Assembly: GCF_000423565.1 (NCBI RefSeq)
Contig: NZ_KE384050.1
Span: 1 to 53,649 of the forward strand
From: Runella zeae DSM 19591
GTDB taxonomy: Bacteria > Bacteroidota > Bacteroidia > Cytophagales > Spirosomataceae
DNA length: 53,649 bases
Direction: 5' to 3'
In this document: piece by piece, positions 25,899-34,949 of the stretch
How positions within the stretch are numbered: the first letter of the stretch is position 1
How the letters are laid out: every line of letters begins with the position of its first letter
Position numbers and translations under genes: made by a program
The notes under the pieces: model-generated
What the model saw: the letters and a program-made list of their open reading frames with translations, nothing else
What the model was told of the DNA's origin: nothing
Databases searched by the model: none

Positions 25899-27965
25899 AT
25901 GATGAATCATTTTACTACCAATACTCCACTCACATATGATGCGTATGTAAAAGAGTGGCGCGATATTCACCATCGCTTTCTTACTGATTTTGAGCAGTCT
26001 CAATGCTCATTCGTTCCTTATTTTTTACCAGAGTTTTCTGTCAAGCTCCCTACTTTTCAGCTCCTCGAAATCCTACGACAACGGCTTGGTAATGACGTTT
26101 TTTTGCGTGCACTCAATCCTACCGAAACTATCGATTCGCCGGTCAAGAACGAGCCCGATAGCCAATGGCTCAAAAAATCAAATATGGTGGGGGTCAATGT
26201 CCGTACGATTGGTAGCTTTTGGAATGTGGTGGCCTATGCACTTACCCTGCCTCAGTTTCATGACTCGGTTCATCTATTACCCATCTGGGAGCCGGGTGTA
26301 GTGGGAAGTTTGTACGGAAAAGTAAGTTGGAATATCAACGCAGCGTTTTTTAGTAACAAACTTCAAGAGGCCCTACCTTGGCTCGATAGTGTCGAAAAGC
26401 AGCTCAAAGTGGTGGTCAATTTACTCCATGCTTTAGGCAAAACAGTAGGACTTGACGTGATTCCTCACACTGATCGTTTTTCGGAAATTGTACTGATTCA
26501 TCCTCGGATTTTTGAATGGGTACGTCGCGACGGCGGAATGCTCATCGACCATTCAGAAAATGTATGGCAGCAAGTGGAAGCCGTGATTTGGGCTTTTCTC
26601 CAAGAGCACGGCACTGCCGACGGGAGCCAACTCAATTTCGGGAAAGACATCCTTTTTGACCCCGAAATCCCACTATTTAGTGACCAAAAACGTCAAGAAA
26701 TTATTTTTGGCTTTGATCAACAGCAGCGCTTACACCGCCGATTGGCCTTGATGCAAACCTTAGTTGCTCAAGGATTTGAGACACTCCCCATGACTATGGC
26801 ACCCCCTTACCGTGGTTTGCATATCAATCCCGACGTATTTGTACTTGACGAAAGAGGTACTCCGTGGTTTCAGTATGAGTTTGACCATCCCCAAGAGATG
26901 TCGCGGGTATTTGGACCATTGACACGCTATCGATTTTACCATTCCAAAAACAATAACGAAGCGTGGGAGTTGGATTTTGAAAACCCCAATGTAGGTGCTT
27001 GGCATTATTTTATGAGAAAATACTACGAGTGCCAACAGCAATTCAACTTCGATTTTATGAGGGGCGATATGGCACACGTCCAAATGCGCCCCGAAGGAGT
27101 CCCTAGCCATATAGACGCTTTTTATGACCCGCTACGAGCGGTTAAAACTTTTATTCAAAAACGAGGTGTCAAATATTTCGCTTTTTATGCCGAGACATTT
27201 ATCGCTCCCCCCAACGTGATGGGCTACGGCGACGAACTCGACCACCTCGAAGCTATCAACGCTGATGCCACGCTGGGCGATTTACAAGCATCGGTCGTAG
27301 GAAGTGAGGAATTTTCTGAACGCTTTTCTCTCTATGACCAACTGCTACGTACACGGCAATTTGCCCCTAGCTTTACTGTCATTACTGCCGACAAAGACGA
27401 CCCTCGCTTTGATATTTTTTACCAAAACGGCAATCTAGTTCGGTATTTTATGGGGCTTTTTTTGACCGATATGCCTAGTTATTACAGCCTAGGTTTTGAA
27501 GTACGAAACTTGCACCTTGAACGGGGTAAAAATGAAGAATATACCAAACTGTACGTATTCCAAATCCACGATGATAGTGAGGAAGACAAAGTAACTCATG
27601 GGCCTTTTGAATGGGGAAAGAACGTATCTCAGTTTGCAGAACTCAATAAACTACGTCTGTTTGCGGAATCTATTTGGAAACATATTCAGTCGCAAGTAGT
27701 GAATTGGCTTGTAGCGCCAAGCACAGCCCCCAACAACAAGCTATGGGTATGGACTCATGCCCCACACGCACGTTTTGTATTTGTAGTGAATGTTGACCCC
27801 ACCACCGAAGCAGCGGTCAAGGGCTTCGATATTACAAATTATGAGCTAGTTTTCAGCACCTCACACAATACTGATAATCAACATCTTACACCCCCACTTA
27901 CAGGCTACATTTACCAATCAAAAGAATCATTTCCAACCTTTAGATTTCAGCCTGCGTCATGGTAA
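25899..27965 (+). CDS. GH13-like (alpha-amylase fold) protein, subfamily not recognised
   Basis: A 688-residue protein without signal peptide, so cytosolic. Segments in the correct order look like the conserved regions of an amylase-type TIM barrel: VHLLPIWEPG (residues ~124-133), TVGLDVIPHTDRF with D186 (region I), FDFMRGDMAHV with R388-x-D390 (region II, candidate nucleophile Asp390), FAFYAETFIAPP with E432 (region III, candidate acid/base) and VITADKDDPRF (~504, possible region IV Asp). The sequence between these blocks does not match any GH13 subfamily I know, and region I has HTD where H follows V-I-P rather than N-H. No other glycogen or maltose genes are adjacent. It could be a glycosidase, a transferase or a glucan-metabolism enzyme. 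Isolated gene, two consecutive ATGs at the start. Confidence 0.6.
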   Translation: MMNHFTTNTPLTYDAYVKEWRDIHHRFLTDFEQSQCSFVPYFLPEFSVKLPTFQLLEILRQRLGNDVFLRALNPTETIDSPVKNEPDSQWLKKSNMVGVNVRTIGSFWNVVAYALTLPQFHDSVHLLPIWEPGVVGSLYGKVSWNINAAFFSNKLQEALPWLDSVEKQLKVVVNLLHALGKTVGLDVIPHTDRFSEIVLIHPRIFEWVRRDGGMLIDHSENVWQQVEAVIWAFLQEHGTADGSQLNFGKDILFDPEIPLFSDQKRQEIIFGFDQQQRLHRRLALMQTLVAQGFETLPMTMAPPYRGLHINPDVFVLDERGTPWFQYEFDHPQEMSRVFGPLTRYRFYHSKNNNEAWELDFENPNVGAWHYFMRKYYECQQQFNFDFMRGDMAHVQMRPEGVPSHIDAFYDPLRAVKTFIQKRGVKYFAFYAETFIAPPNVMGYGDELDHLEAINADATLGDLQASVVGSEEFSERFSLYDQLLRTRQFAPSFTVITADKDDPRFDIFYQNGNLVRYFMGLFLTDMPSYYSLGFEVRNLHLERGKNEEYTKLYVFQIHDDSEEDKVTHGPFEWGKNVSQFAELNKLRLFAESIWKHIQSQVVNWLVAPSTAPNNKLWVWTHAPHARFVFVVNVDPTTEAAVKGFDITNYELVFSTSHNTDNQHLTPPLTGYIYQSKESFPTFRFQPASW

Positions 27966-28004
27966 GTAAATAAAAGTTATTAATCAAACCCAAACACAAA
28001 AGCC

Positions 28005-28487
28005 ATGATTAAGTTGATTAGTATGTTATCAGTTGTGATGTTGGTAAGTGCAAGTTGCAACAAAAACGAAGTAACACCCACCGATGAATTGAACAACGCC
28101 ACCCAAATTAAAAACACACGCGCTAATTTTGAAAAATTGTCGGGCAAGTGGATTTTTAAAGAGTATCTCAAAGACAAAACCGTTCCGGCCAATAGCGAGG
28201 CTACTATCGAGTTTTCGAAAGGTGAATCTTCCGACATTTTGATAGTAAATGGTCGGTCTTTTGTAAATTTATACTCTACGTCTTTTACTTACAACGAAGC
28301 TCAATCTAGCATTCAAATTGCGGCCCCTATCGGTATGACAAAAATGGCTGGCACTCCTGAACAAATGAAAGCCGAAAGGGATTTTCATAGCAATTTGCAA
28401 AATGTGAAGAAGTTTGCCGTAGAAGGCAATACCCTCAAATTATACGTTGGAGAACCCGCTACCGAAGTCATGTTTTTTAATCAATAA
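28005..28487 (+). CDS. Hypothetical small lipoprotein
   Basis: A 160-residue protein with the lipoprotein signal MIKLISMLSVVMLVSASC (lipobox S-A-S-C), then NKNEVTPTDELNNATQ, a flexible acidic linker. The mature part (FEKLSGKWIFKEYLKDKTVPANSEATIEFSKG...) resembles small lipocalin/META-like beta proteins with a leading G-K-W motif, common among Bacteroidota lipoproteins, but I do not recognise a precise family. It starts 39 bp after the GH13-like gene on the same strand and may be co-transcribed. It is followed by the inverted-repeat element at 28.51 kb. Confidence 0.7.
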   Translation: MIKLISMLSVVMLVSASCNKNEVTPTDELNNATQIKNTRANFEKLSGKWIFKEYLKDKTVPANSEATIEFSKGESSDILIVNGRSFVNLYSTSFTYNEAQSSIQIAAPIGMTKMAGTPEQMKAERDFHSNLQNVKKFAVEGNTLKLYVGEPATEVMFFNQ

Positions 28488-28513
28488 GCCCTTGCCTTAT
28501 TGGGTCTAAAGAG

Positions 28514-28721
28514 GCTGTCCAAAAAGTAACAGGTCACAAAATATTCTTTGGTTTCAACCTCATCCCAACCCTTCTCCTGGCAGGAGAAGGGCTCAAAAGT
28601 CCCCCTCTACTGAAAGGCCGCGACGGCGTACCGTGAGGGGGATTTAGGGGACGGTCGGCCGCTGCCGTGAGGTTGAACAGACGCCGAAGATAATTTGGTG
28701 ATACCAGATTTTTTGGACAGC
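28514..28721. repeat. MITE-like inverted-repeat element with nested hairpins
   Basis: The ends form a perfect 12-bp inverted repeat: GCTGTCCAAAAA at 28514-28525 and its complement at 28710-28721. Inside are three further nested or side palindromes: TCAACCTCA/TGAGGTTGA (28554-28562 and 28668-28676), CCCTTCTCCT/AGGAGAAGGG (28569-28578 and 28582-28591, loop GGC), and TCCCCCTC/GAGGGGGA (28600-28607 and 28635-28642). The region is much richer in G and C than its surroundings, has no ORF, and fills the gap between two convergent genes. The right end reads into a run of eight T. Confidence 0.7.
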
Positions 28722-28734
28722 TTTTTTTTGTAAT

Positions 28735-30246
28735 TTATTTACCCAAATACCCTTTTGATTTTCGCCAAATAGACCAAAGCGTTTTGTTGGCATCTTCCGA
28801 AATCTTCAACCCAAGCACTCCTCCTCCAAATACCGTTACAATCAACAGAGATTTGGCGACCATATTTATTAAAATACTCATTAGGGAAGAAGAAGGTGGC
28901 GGAATCAAGAGCGAAACGCCGTAAGTTATGGCGATCAAGAGCATGACTTTGGGCGTTTTGCTCGTAAAGGGTTGCAGCCCAAAACGATTATAAATAAACC
29001 AAAACTTGATAAAGTTGTAAATCGTAAGAGCCACAAGCATCGCCAAAGCCGCTCCGTTGTAGCCATAAGTAGGAATCAAAATGGCATTGGCAACGATGAG
29101 CATGAGGGTTTGAAAAATATAAAAGAAAAGGTCATAGCGATAGTATTTAGAACCTACCAAAATCTCAGAATTAAGCCCCGTAGCCATGTCAACCAATTTT
29201 CCCAAACCAGCAAACAACACCACCATTTTCCCCTGTTGATATACTTCAGATTTAGGGATAACTTTGAAAATACTATCAATATTACACCATATCCCCAAAA
29301 ACAACAACCCACCGATAATCAGCAAGTTAAGCGACGACTTCTTGTAGATTTCGTCGATATGGCCCATGTCATTTTTTTGCCAAGATTCGTTAAGAAGCGG
29401 CGTACTGATAGAAGCAAGGGCATTGCGAGGAATCGCAATAATGAGGGCGATTTTGGTTGCAATGTCAAATATGGCCGTGTTGGTCATTCCATTGCTATAG
29501 AGGGGCAAAAAAAACTTCTCAATATTAAGCGCCAAATTGACGCTGATTCCACCCATGATTACCCAAAGGCCATATTGCCACATTTCCCGAAAAATTGGCT
29601 TTCTAATAAAACTAAAATCAACTTTCCAGTATAGCCTCCCAAGCCAAAATAAATATCCAAAAAGGGCTATGACGGCGGCTACATGTACCAACACCAATCC
29701 CATAATGAGTTCATTGAAAGTAATGAGCTTAAAGCCATAACAAATCGCCAAGAGAGAATTAGTCAGTTTGATTCCTAGCTCTCGAATAATAGCCGGTACC
29801 ACAATCCGAAGATGCACCCTAGCATATGCTTCAAGCACCGCCATATATACCAAACATATTGTCAGCGGCAATAAGTAATAATAGTAACTTACCAAAAGGG
29901 GCGAATTTTCTTCGTACAACCACCGAAAAAAATCAACCCCAAAAAAGTAAAACAACGTAAAAATGAGGCATCCTATCAAAGGCGCTACCAACAGAAACAC
30001 AAAAAAGCCGTTGTGTTGATTTCGTTCATTACTAAAACGATTAAAAAACCTCACTGCTACAAACGGAATTCCGAGCTGCGTAAAAGACGCAAACACCACG
30101 GGGTAGCTCGTCAGGGCACTGTATAATCCCATCTGATCCGTCTCCAAAAAACTGTTGTAGAGATAGAGAATATTTACAGTACCTATAATGACTCCTAGGT
30201 ATGTAACTATCGAATTTTTAAGGCTTTGCCTAATTATAATTCCCAT
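28735..30246 (-). CDS. Wzx-type polysaccharide flippase (first of two)
   Basis: A 503-residue membrane protein of the MOP/oligosaccharide-flippase superfamily, with about 12-14 hydrophobic segments. N-terminal RQSLKNSIVTYLGVIIGTVNILYLYNSFLETDQMGLYSALTSYPVVFASFTQLGIPFVAVRFF is the usual start of Wzx proteins; the family moves undecaprenyl-linked repeat units across the inner membrane. The C-terminus is basic (IWRKSKGYLGK). It sits at the outer edge of the minus arm of the polysaccharide locus. A second flippase is encoded at 45193, so the two may serve different polymers or one may be a remnant of an older locus. Confidence 0.88.
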   Translation of the reverse strand: MGIIIRQSLKNSIVTYLGVIIGTVNILYLYNSFLETDQMGLYSALTSYPVVFASFTQLGIPFVAVRFFNRFSNERNQHNGFFVFLLVAPLIGCLIFTLFYFFGVDFFRWLYEENSPLLVSYYYYLLPLTICLVYMAVLEAYARVHLRIVVPAIIRELGIKLTNSLLAICYGFKLITFNELIMGLVLVHVAAVIALFGYLFWLGRLYWKVDFSFIRKPIFREMWQYGLWVIMGGISVNLALNIEKFFLPLYSNGMTNTAIFDIATKIALIIAIPRNALASISTPLLNESWQKNDMGHIDEIYKKSSLNLLIIGGLLFLGIWCNIDSIFKVIPKSEVYQQGKMVVLFAGLGKLVDMATGLNSEILVGSKYYRYDLFFYIFQTLMLIVANAILIPTYGYNGAALAMLVALTIYNFIKFWFIYNRFGLQPFTSKTPKVMLLIAITYGVSLLIPPPSSSLMSILINMVAKSLLIVTVFGGGVLGLKISEDANKTLWSIWRKSKGYLGK

Positions 30247-30343
30247 TAATACAAATATTTACATTAAAAATATCCCATTTGGCATAATTGTTGAGAACTG
30301 CTGCTTAAGTATATATTTTACACTACCCAACCCCAAAATTAAC

Positions 30344-32095
30344 ATGATTACGCAGGTTTTACGTAAGGAATCCTCCTTTCTATTTCCGCTTGCCCTTCCT
30401 TTTATCGCCATTGGTAGCGCACTTGGAGTATGGTGGTTTTATCTTCTTCAATATACTTCCAACACACCTTATTGGGATGATTTTTTGTGGGCGGTCAATT
30501 TCATGGCTGACTGGACTCAAGCCAAAAACGCTGCTCAACAATGGCAACATTTATTTGGATTTTATTTTGAGCACCGTATCGTATGGTTACGTTTGTTTTT
30601 ATTGTCGAGCTATTGGCTCAATGGTACTATCAATTTCCAAACCCTTTTGTTGATTGGCAATATTGGCTTATTAGCCTTACCGTTTTTATTTTGGAAATCC
30701 TTGCCGGGTCGTAATCTTCTTGTTAAAATCTCTTATTTATGGCCTATTACTTGGATATTATGGCAACCTCAATGCTATCACAACATCTTTACCACATACG
30801 GTCTCTCCAATCACTACACCATTTTGTTTGTCATAGGAACAATTTATACCTTAATTTACTTTCCGCACAAGCTCGTTTTGGCTTTATTGCTAGCTTTCTT
30901 AGCCACTTTTAGCACAGGCACGGGGCTTATTGTTTGGGGCGTAGGTGGTTCAATTTTAGTATGGCAAAATAGGCGTAATCAATTAATCATCTGGACAATA
31001 GTAGCCCTTATCTGTATTGTTGGGTATTTTGGCGGAGGCGGAAAACCAAGTTCTTTTGCCCCTCAAAACGTCCCTTTGCTTACCAAAATTCTCAATTTAC
31101 CCTTTTATCTTCCTACGTTTTTCTTCGATATTTTTGATTTTGGTTCTCTTAAAGCTGGCAAAATGACCGCAATGCTCATCGGAATACTCAGCTTTGGGGG
31201 GTTATTGACTTGGGTATTTTCTCAATTAAAACCTATTTTGCAAGCCTCTTCGTGGCATCAACTTCCTCAAGTGCTCTGGAAAGCACGGCAAAACTTAAGT
31301 TTAAATCAACTGTTTTTATTACACATCGTTTTCTTTTTGGGCATTGTAGGGCTTGCCGCAGCATTCAATCGAGTTGGCGCCAAATTTAATCAGTGGTCAT
31401 TTCCTGATTATTATCGCATCTATTCCCAAATTTTCATAATTGTATTGTATAGTTGGGGGCTACAATATTTTTCATCCCGTCTACAAGTCAGGGTCATAGG
31501 GATGGTATTTGCGGGCCTATTTTGGATGGCAAGTTATATTATACATACCCCTCACATCATCAACTTACACCATCAAATTGAGGCTGACGCTTTCAATTTT
31601 AAAGTCAACAGTCGCTGGAGTTTTTATCCTGCTCATCGTGGCCCTAAGGAGTATCATCTCATCAATCAAAATACGCATCAAATCATAGAAAGTGGCATTT
31701 GGCAAATACCTTCTTTTACTTCGACTTTTCGTCAAGAAAGTATTAGCTGCGAAGATTGCCAAGTCAATATCTCCACCGATCATACCAAACCCGCTCTTAA
31801 GTTTCAATATACTGGGTATGATTCTCATTCAAATACGCAATTTTCGGCCTACCAAAGCTCTCAGCATTTATGGATAGCTCCCTTGACCCAAACAATCGCC
31901 GATTTAGGATATATGCTCAAACACCAATCTCTGACCAAGCCAGAGCCTGTTTCCGTTGTGAGTATCAATCGCTATTTTTTTGAAGCGACCGATATTCGCC
32001 CCTCTAGTCTTAGACATTGGCCATTAAAAGCCATTCCAACGCCTATTGATTTTGGAGGTGATACCGAATTGTCGGTGGTTCATGTACAACCATAG
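30344..32095 (+). CDS. Multi-pass membrane protein, GT-C-like
   Basis: About 583 residues from the ATG at 30344; an earlier in-frame ATG at 30188 would overlap the divergent flippase gene. The first two-thirds contain about ten hydrophobic segments. The last third (from ~residue 400) is soluble and probably extracytoplasmic, with a CEDC pair near its middle. Between the first two membrane helices is SNTPYWDDFLWAVNFMADW, an Asp-Asp in the position where GT-C glycosyltransferases have their catalytic acidic motif, followed by FYFEHRIVWLRLF. That suggests a polyprenyl-phosphate-sugar-dependent glycosyltransferase, but I do not recognise a named family. It is the only plus-strand gene between minus-strand genes here. 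Confidence 0.65.
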   Translation: MITQVLRKESSFLFPLALPFIAIGSALGVWWFYLLQYTSNTPYWDDFLWAVNFMADWTQAKNAAQQWQHLFGFYFEHRIVWLRLFLLSSYWLNGTINFQTLLLIGNIGLLALPFLFWKSLPGRNLLVKISYLWPITWILWQPQCYHNIFTTYGLSNHYTILFVIGTIYTLIYFPHKLVLALLLAFLATFSTGTGLIVWGVGGSILVWQNRRNQLIIWTIVALICIVGYFGGGGKPSSFAPQNVPLLTKILNLPFYLPTFFFDIFDFGSLKAGKMTAMLIGILSFGGLLTWVFSQLKPILQASSWHQLPQVLWKARQNLSLNQLFLLHIVFFLGIVGLAAAFNRVGAKFNQWSFPDYYRIYSQIFIIVLYSWGLQYFSSRLQVRVIGMVFAGLFWMASYIIHTPHIINLHHQIEADAFNFKVNSRWSFYPAHRGPKEYHLINQNTHQIIESGIWQIPSFTSTFRQESISCEDCQVNISTDHTKPALKFQYTGYDSHSNTQFSAYQSSQHLWIAPLTQTIADLGYMLKHQSLTKPEPVSVVSINRYFFEATDIRPSSLRHWPLKAIPTPIDFGGDTELSVVHVQP

Positions 32096-32129
32096 ATTCA
32101 CAAAAACGCATCAGTCCAACTAGCAAGGT

Positions 32130-33044
32130 TTAGTTTTTACGAAAAACGGCTAGTACGGTGGCTCCTTGTGGAAATACAGGTAAGCGTTTGACTAGCCAAC
32201 GAGTAAGTACATGGGTAGCACTACTTAAGATATTGTTGCCCAGTATCTTATTGAGCCATAATCGATACGCCATGCTGCGATTGATAGCCCCGGAAGGCTG
32301 AATCGAAATCTCAACGATTGACAAATCATATTGAGTAGCCAAATAAGCCAATGAGCGAGCATCCCAAAGTAGCATATGGTGCGGTGGTACGTTGAGTGTA
32401 TGATAAGGGTCGAGTGCAAAAATAGGGCTATCATTGTTAGGTACACCGATAGCAAATACACCTCCTTTTTTCAGGCAAGTCAACGAATCTTTGATAAATT
32501 GTCCTACTTCATTGACATGCTCAAACAACTGAAAAGCGCATACCATATCATACTTAGCTGGATACTGAGTGGCATGCTCACCGATAGTCTGGTCGATGAT
32601 TTGGATTCCCTGGGTTTTACCATAGGCCACTGCTTCAGGATTAAAATCCAAGCCAATGCCTTCTGCCTTTTTTTCTTTTATTTTCTGTAAGAAATAACCA
32701 TTACCACAGCCAATTTCTAATATTTTTTGTCCTTCCTTTATATGTTGAATTGTCTTCTCATGCTCCCATTTCCACAGTGAATAATAGCCCTTATAAACCC
32801 TAGCCAAATCTGCGTAAAATTGCCCATCTCCTGCTAATGAAAAAGGATAATAAAACCGCAATTGAGAAGTCTGGCATTGGTATATATCAATATTGTCCAG
32901 TCCTTTGAAATAGCTACTTACATCCACACTAAATTCTTTTTGGTACTGCTCTATGATTTGGCTGGCAGACAATTGGCTTTCGAGTACCACATCGGCCTTA
33001 CCAGTAAGTGGGGAAACAACGGTCATGGGGGAAGTATTTTCCAT
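32130..33044 (-). CDS. Class I SAM-dependent methyltransferase
   Basis: A 304-residue cytosolic methyltransferase. Motif I is HIKEGQKILEIGCGNGYFLQKIKEKKAEGIGLDFNPEAVAYGK (residues ~105-150), with the acidic Asp after the second strand; motif II/III follow as YDMVCAFQLFEHVNEVGQFIKDSLTCLKKGGVFAIGVPNND. The N-terminus contains TVVSPLTGKADVVLESQLSASQIIEQYQKEF, a pattern common to methyltransferases in glycan clusters. Last gene of the minus-strand group starting with wecB. The acceptor is unknown, probably a sugar or lipid-linked intermediate. Confidence 0.85.
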   Translation of the reverse strand: MENTSPMTVVSPLTGKADVVLESQLSASQIIEQYQKEFSVDVSSYFKGLDNIDIYQCQTSQLRFYYPFSLAGDGQFYADLARVYKGYYSLWKWEHEKTIQHIKEGQKILEIGCGNGYFLQKIKEKKAEGIGLDFNPEAVAYGKTQGIQIIDQTIGEHATQYPAKYDMVCAFQLFEHVNEVGQFIKDSLTCLKKGGVFAIGVPNNDSPIFALDPYHTLNVPPHHMLLWDARSLAYLATQYDLSIVEISIQPSGAINRSMAYRLWLNKILGNNILSSATHVLTRWLVKRLPVFPQGATVLAVFRKN

Positions 33045-33083
33045 AAGTTATTTTTGTCAAAACTTAGCTTTAAGAAAGCCCTT

Positions 33084-34178
33084 CTAATTTTTTAAAACTT
33101 GTAATAACTTCTCAGTTTGTAAATCAATAGCATACTCTTTTATCATTTTTTCACGAGAAGTCTCTCCCATTTGAGCAGCTAATGCGGCATCGGAAAACAA
33201 TATTGACATAAAATACGCCATATTCTCAACATCTTGCTCCTCTACCAAATAGCCTGTTTTTCCATGTTCAACGGCATCTTTGATACCCGCATGTCGTGTA
33301 CTTACGATGGGCAGCCCCGTTGCCGCTGCTTCTAAAATAGAAGTAGGAGTACCTTCAGAATCATTGTTTTCGGGATTAAACATTGAGTGTTGTACAAACA
33401 ACCGCGCTGCACGAAGATAAGAAGCTACTTCGTCAGGTTTTTTGATGCCAAGTAGCTGTACGGCGTGTCGAAGCTGTAAATCTTCTACTAGTTTTTTGCA
33501 ACTATTAAACAAATCACCATGTCCAATCATCACCAAACGGGCATCAGGATGAGTTTCCAAAACCTTGTCAAATGCTTTGATAGTCAGATGAGGGGCTTTT
33601 TTGCCCGTAAAACGTCCTACTGCCACCGCCAATTTTTCGGAAGTAGCAGGATTGGCGCCAAAAAACTCATGTATTTTTACCCCACACGATACAAAATGGA
33701 CTTTATCGCGGGGAGCGCCTAATTCCACCAAACGCTCCACCATATCTCTCGACACTGCTACAATTGCTTTGGCATATCTAAAAATCTTTTGATATTCGGC
33801 CAAATGTGATTCCACCGTTTTTTTTTCAAAAGCATCAAATCCGTGAAAATGCACTACCAACGGAATCCTTGCTTTGATACAACCGTCGATGATTCCCGCA
33901 CCCGTAGTGCCATACTCTACTATTACTACATCAGGCTGCTGCTGAAGTAAATACTTAGCCAAATAGTGCGTGTAAACCTTAGCATACAACGCTGGAATAA
34001 GCCTTTTGATAAATACCCTGATGGGTTCACTAAATGGAAAAACAGATTTACCGTTTTGGTCTTCATACGGTCTTTTTCCGCCCGTAAGTACAAAAAAAGG
34101 TTTTAAGTATTCGATATGATACCTAATAAACGTTTCTGAATAATTGCGTTTATTGGGATGGGCAAAACCTATCTTCAT
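33084..34178 (-). CDS. Glycosyltransferase family 4
   Basis: A 364-residue retaining GT-B glycosyltransferase. N-terminal Rossmann domain with VVHFHGFDAF and AIVAVSRDMVERLVELG; C-terminal GT4 nucleotide-sugar domain with KLAVAVGRFTGKKAPHLTIKAF, ARLVMIGHGDLFNSC, and the E-x7-E motif region SEGTPTSILEAAATGLPIVSTRHAGIKDAVEHGKTGYLVEE. It transfers a sugar to a growing lipid-linked oligosaccharide at the cytosolic membrane face. The 3-bp gap to the preceding methyltransferase gene shows translational coupling. Confidence 0.92.
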   Translation of the reverse strand: MKIGFAHPNKRNYSETFIRYHIEYLKPFFVLTGGKRPYEDQNGKSVFPFSEPIRVFIKRLIPALYAKVYTHYLAKYLLQQQPDVVIVEYGTTGAGIIDGCIKARIPLVVHFHGFDAFEKKTVESHLAEYQKIFRYAKAIVAVSRDMVERLVELGAPRDKVHFVSCGVKIHEFFGANPATSEKLAVAVGRFTGKKAPHLTIKAFDKVLETHPDARLVMIGHGDLFNSCKKLVEDLQLRHAVQLLGIKKPDEVASYLRAARLFVQHSMFNPENNDSEGTPTSILEAAATGLPIVSTRHAGIKDAVEHGKTGYLVEEQDVENMAYFMSILFSDAALAAQMGETSREKMIKEYAIDLQTEKLLQVLKN

Positions 34179-34181
34179 ACT

Positions 34182-34913
34182 TTATTTTTTGGCTTTTGCC
34201 ACTACCAGATAAGTACATCCATCGGTATCAGTGGCTTGTTGAGTACTAATTTTATCAAAAAGGGCAATCAAAGCTTGCATGGGAATCGTAAGCAAAGGAC
34301 GTAAAAAAGACGGAAGTTTGAACAAAAGTCCATCCTGAAATAGCTGTAGCCCCATTGCTGAGCGTCCAATAATTCCCCGAAATGCGACTACTTCAAACCC
34401 ATTTCGCTCTACGATTTTTTTCAATCCTGTGGAGGTCCAACGCCAATAATCCGTAGGGTCGGGGTGGTACATCCAATACCCGTGCGTTGTCAACAACAAA
34501 GTGCCGTCGGGTTTTAAGATACGATGCGCTTCACTAAGATAGCCTTCTGGGTCTTCTACATGCTCTAGTACTTGGGTCGAAAGCACTACATCTATCTCGC
34601 TATCCCCGTATTGAATCTTGCTATCACTTCCCACAATAATATCCGCATGTGGATTCCAGGCCAAATCAATTCCTAAATACTGGATATTTTTATTCCTAAA
34701 AAGAGAAAGATAGGGTTTAGTACCACATCCATAATCAGCCAATGTAATAGTTGTTTTCTGGGCCAGGGAGTTTACATACTTATCGCGCCCCCATTCTACC
34801 AATGCACGAAGTTTTTTAAGATAATACCAACGTGGATGCCCAAAGGGAGGCTTGATACGATAATGCTCGTCGGGATTGTCGGGCAGCGCCTCTGTACGGA
34901 CATTTTGGGACAT
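34182..34913 (-). CDS. SAM-dependent methyltransferase domain protein
   Basis: About 243 residues from the ATG at 34913; a GTG at 34934 would add seven residues. SAM-binding motifs: TTITLADYGCGTKPYLSLFRNKNIQYLGIDLAWNPHADIIVG, then DSEIDVVLSTQVLEHVEDPEGYLSEAHRILKPDGTLLLTTHGYWMYHPDPTDYWRWT. The DYWRWT segment is typical of methyltransferases in polysaccharide gene clusters. The C-terminal PLLTIPMQALIALF stretch is amphipathic or membrane-associated. It is the second gene of the minus arm, between wecB and the GT4. Confidence 0.87.
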   Translation of the reverse strand: MSQNVRTEALPDNPDEHYRIKPPFGHPRWYYLKKLRALVEWGRDKYVNSLAQKTTITLADYGCGTKPYLSLFRNKNIQYLGIDLAWNPHADIIVGSDSKIQYGDSEIDVVLSTQVLEHVEDPEGYLSEAHRILKPDGTLLLTTHGYWMYHPDPTDYWRWTSTGLKKIVERNGFEVVAFRGIIGRSAMGLQLFQDGLLFKLPSFLRPLLTIPMQALIALFDKISTQQATDTDGCTYLVVAKAKK

Positions 34914-34949
34914 AAAAATAAATTTATCAATCACTTATAAATAAGACAA

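Noticed and set aside
28972-29634. 220-residue plus-strand frame opposite the first flippase
   Set aside because: It is rich in Arg/His/Asn from reversed hydrophobic codons, and the minus-strand flippase explains the region.
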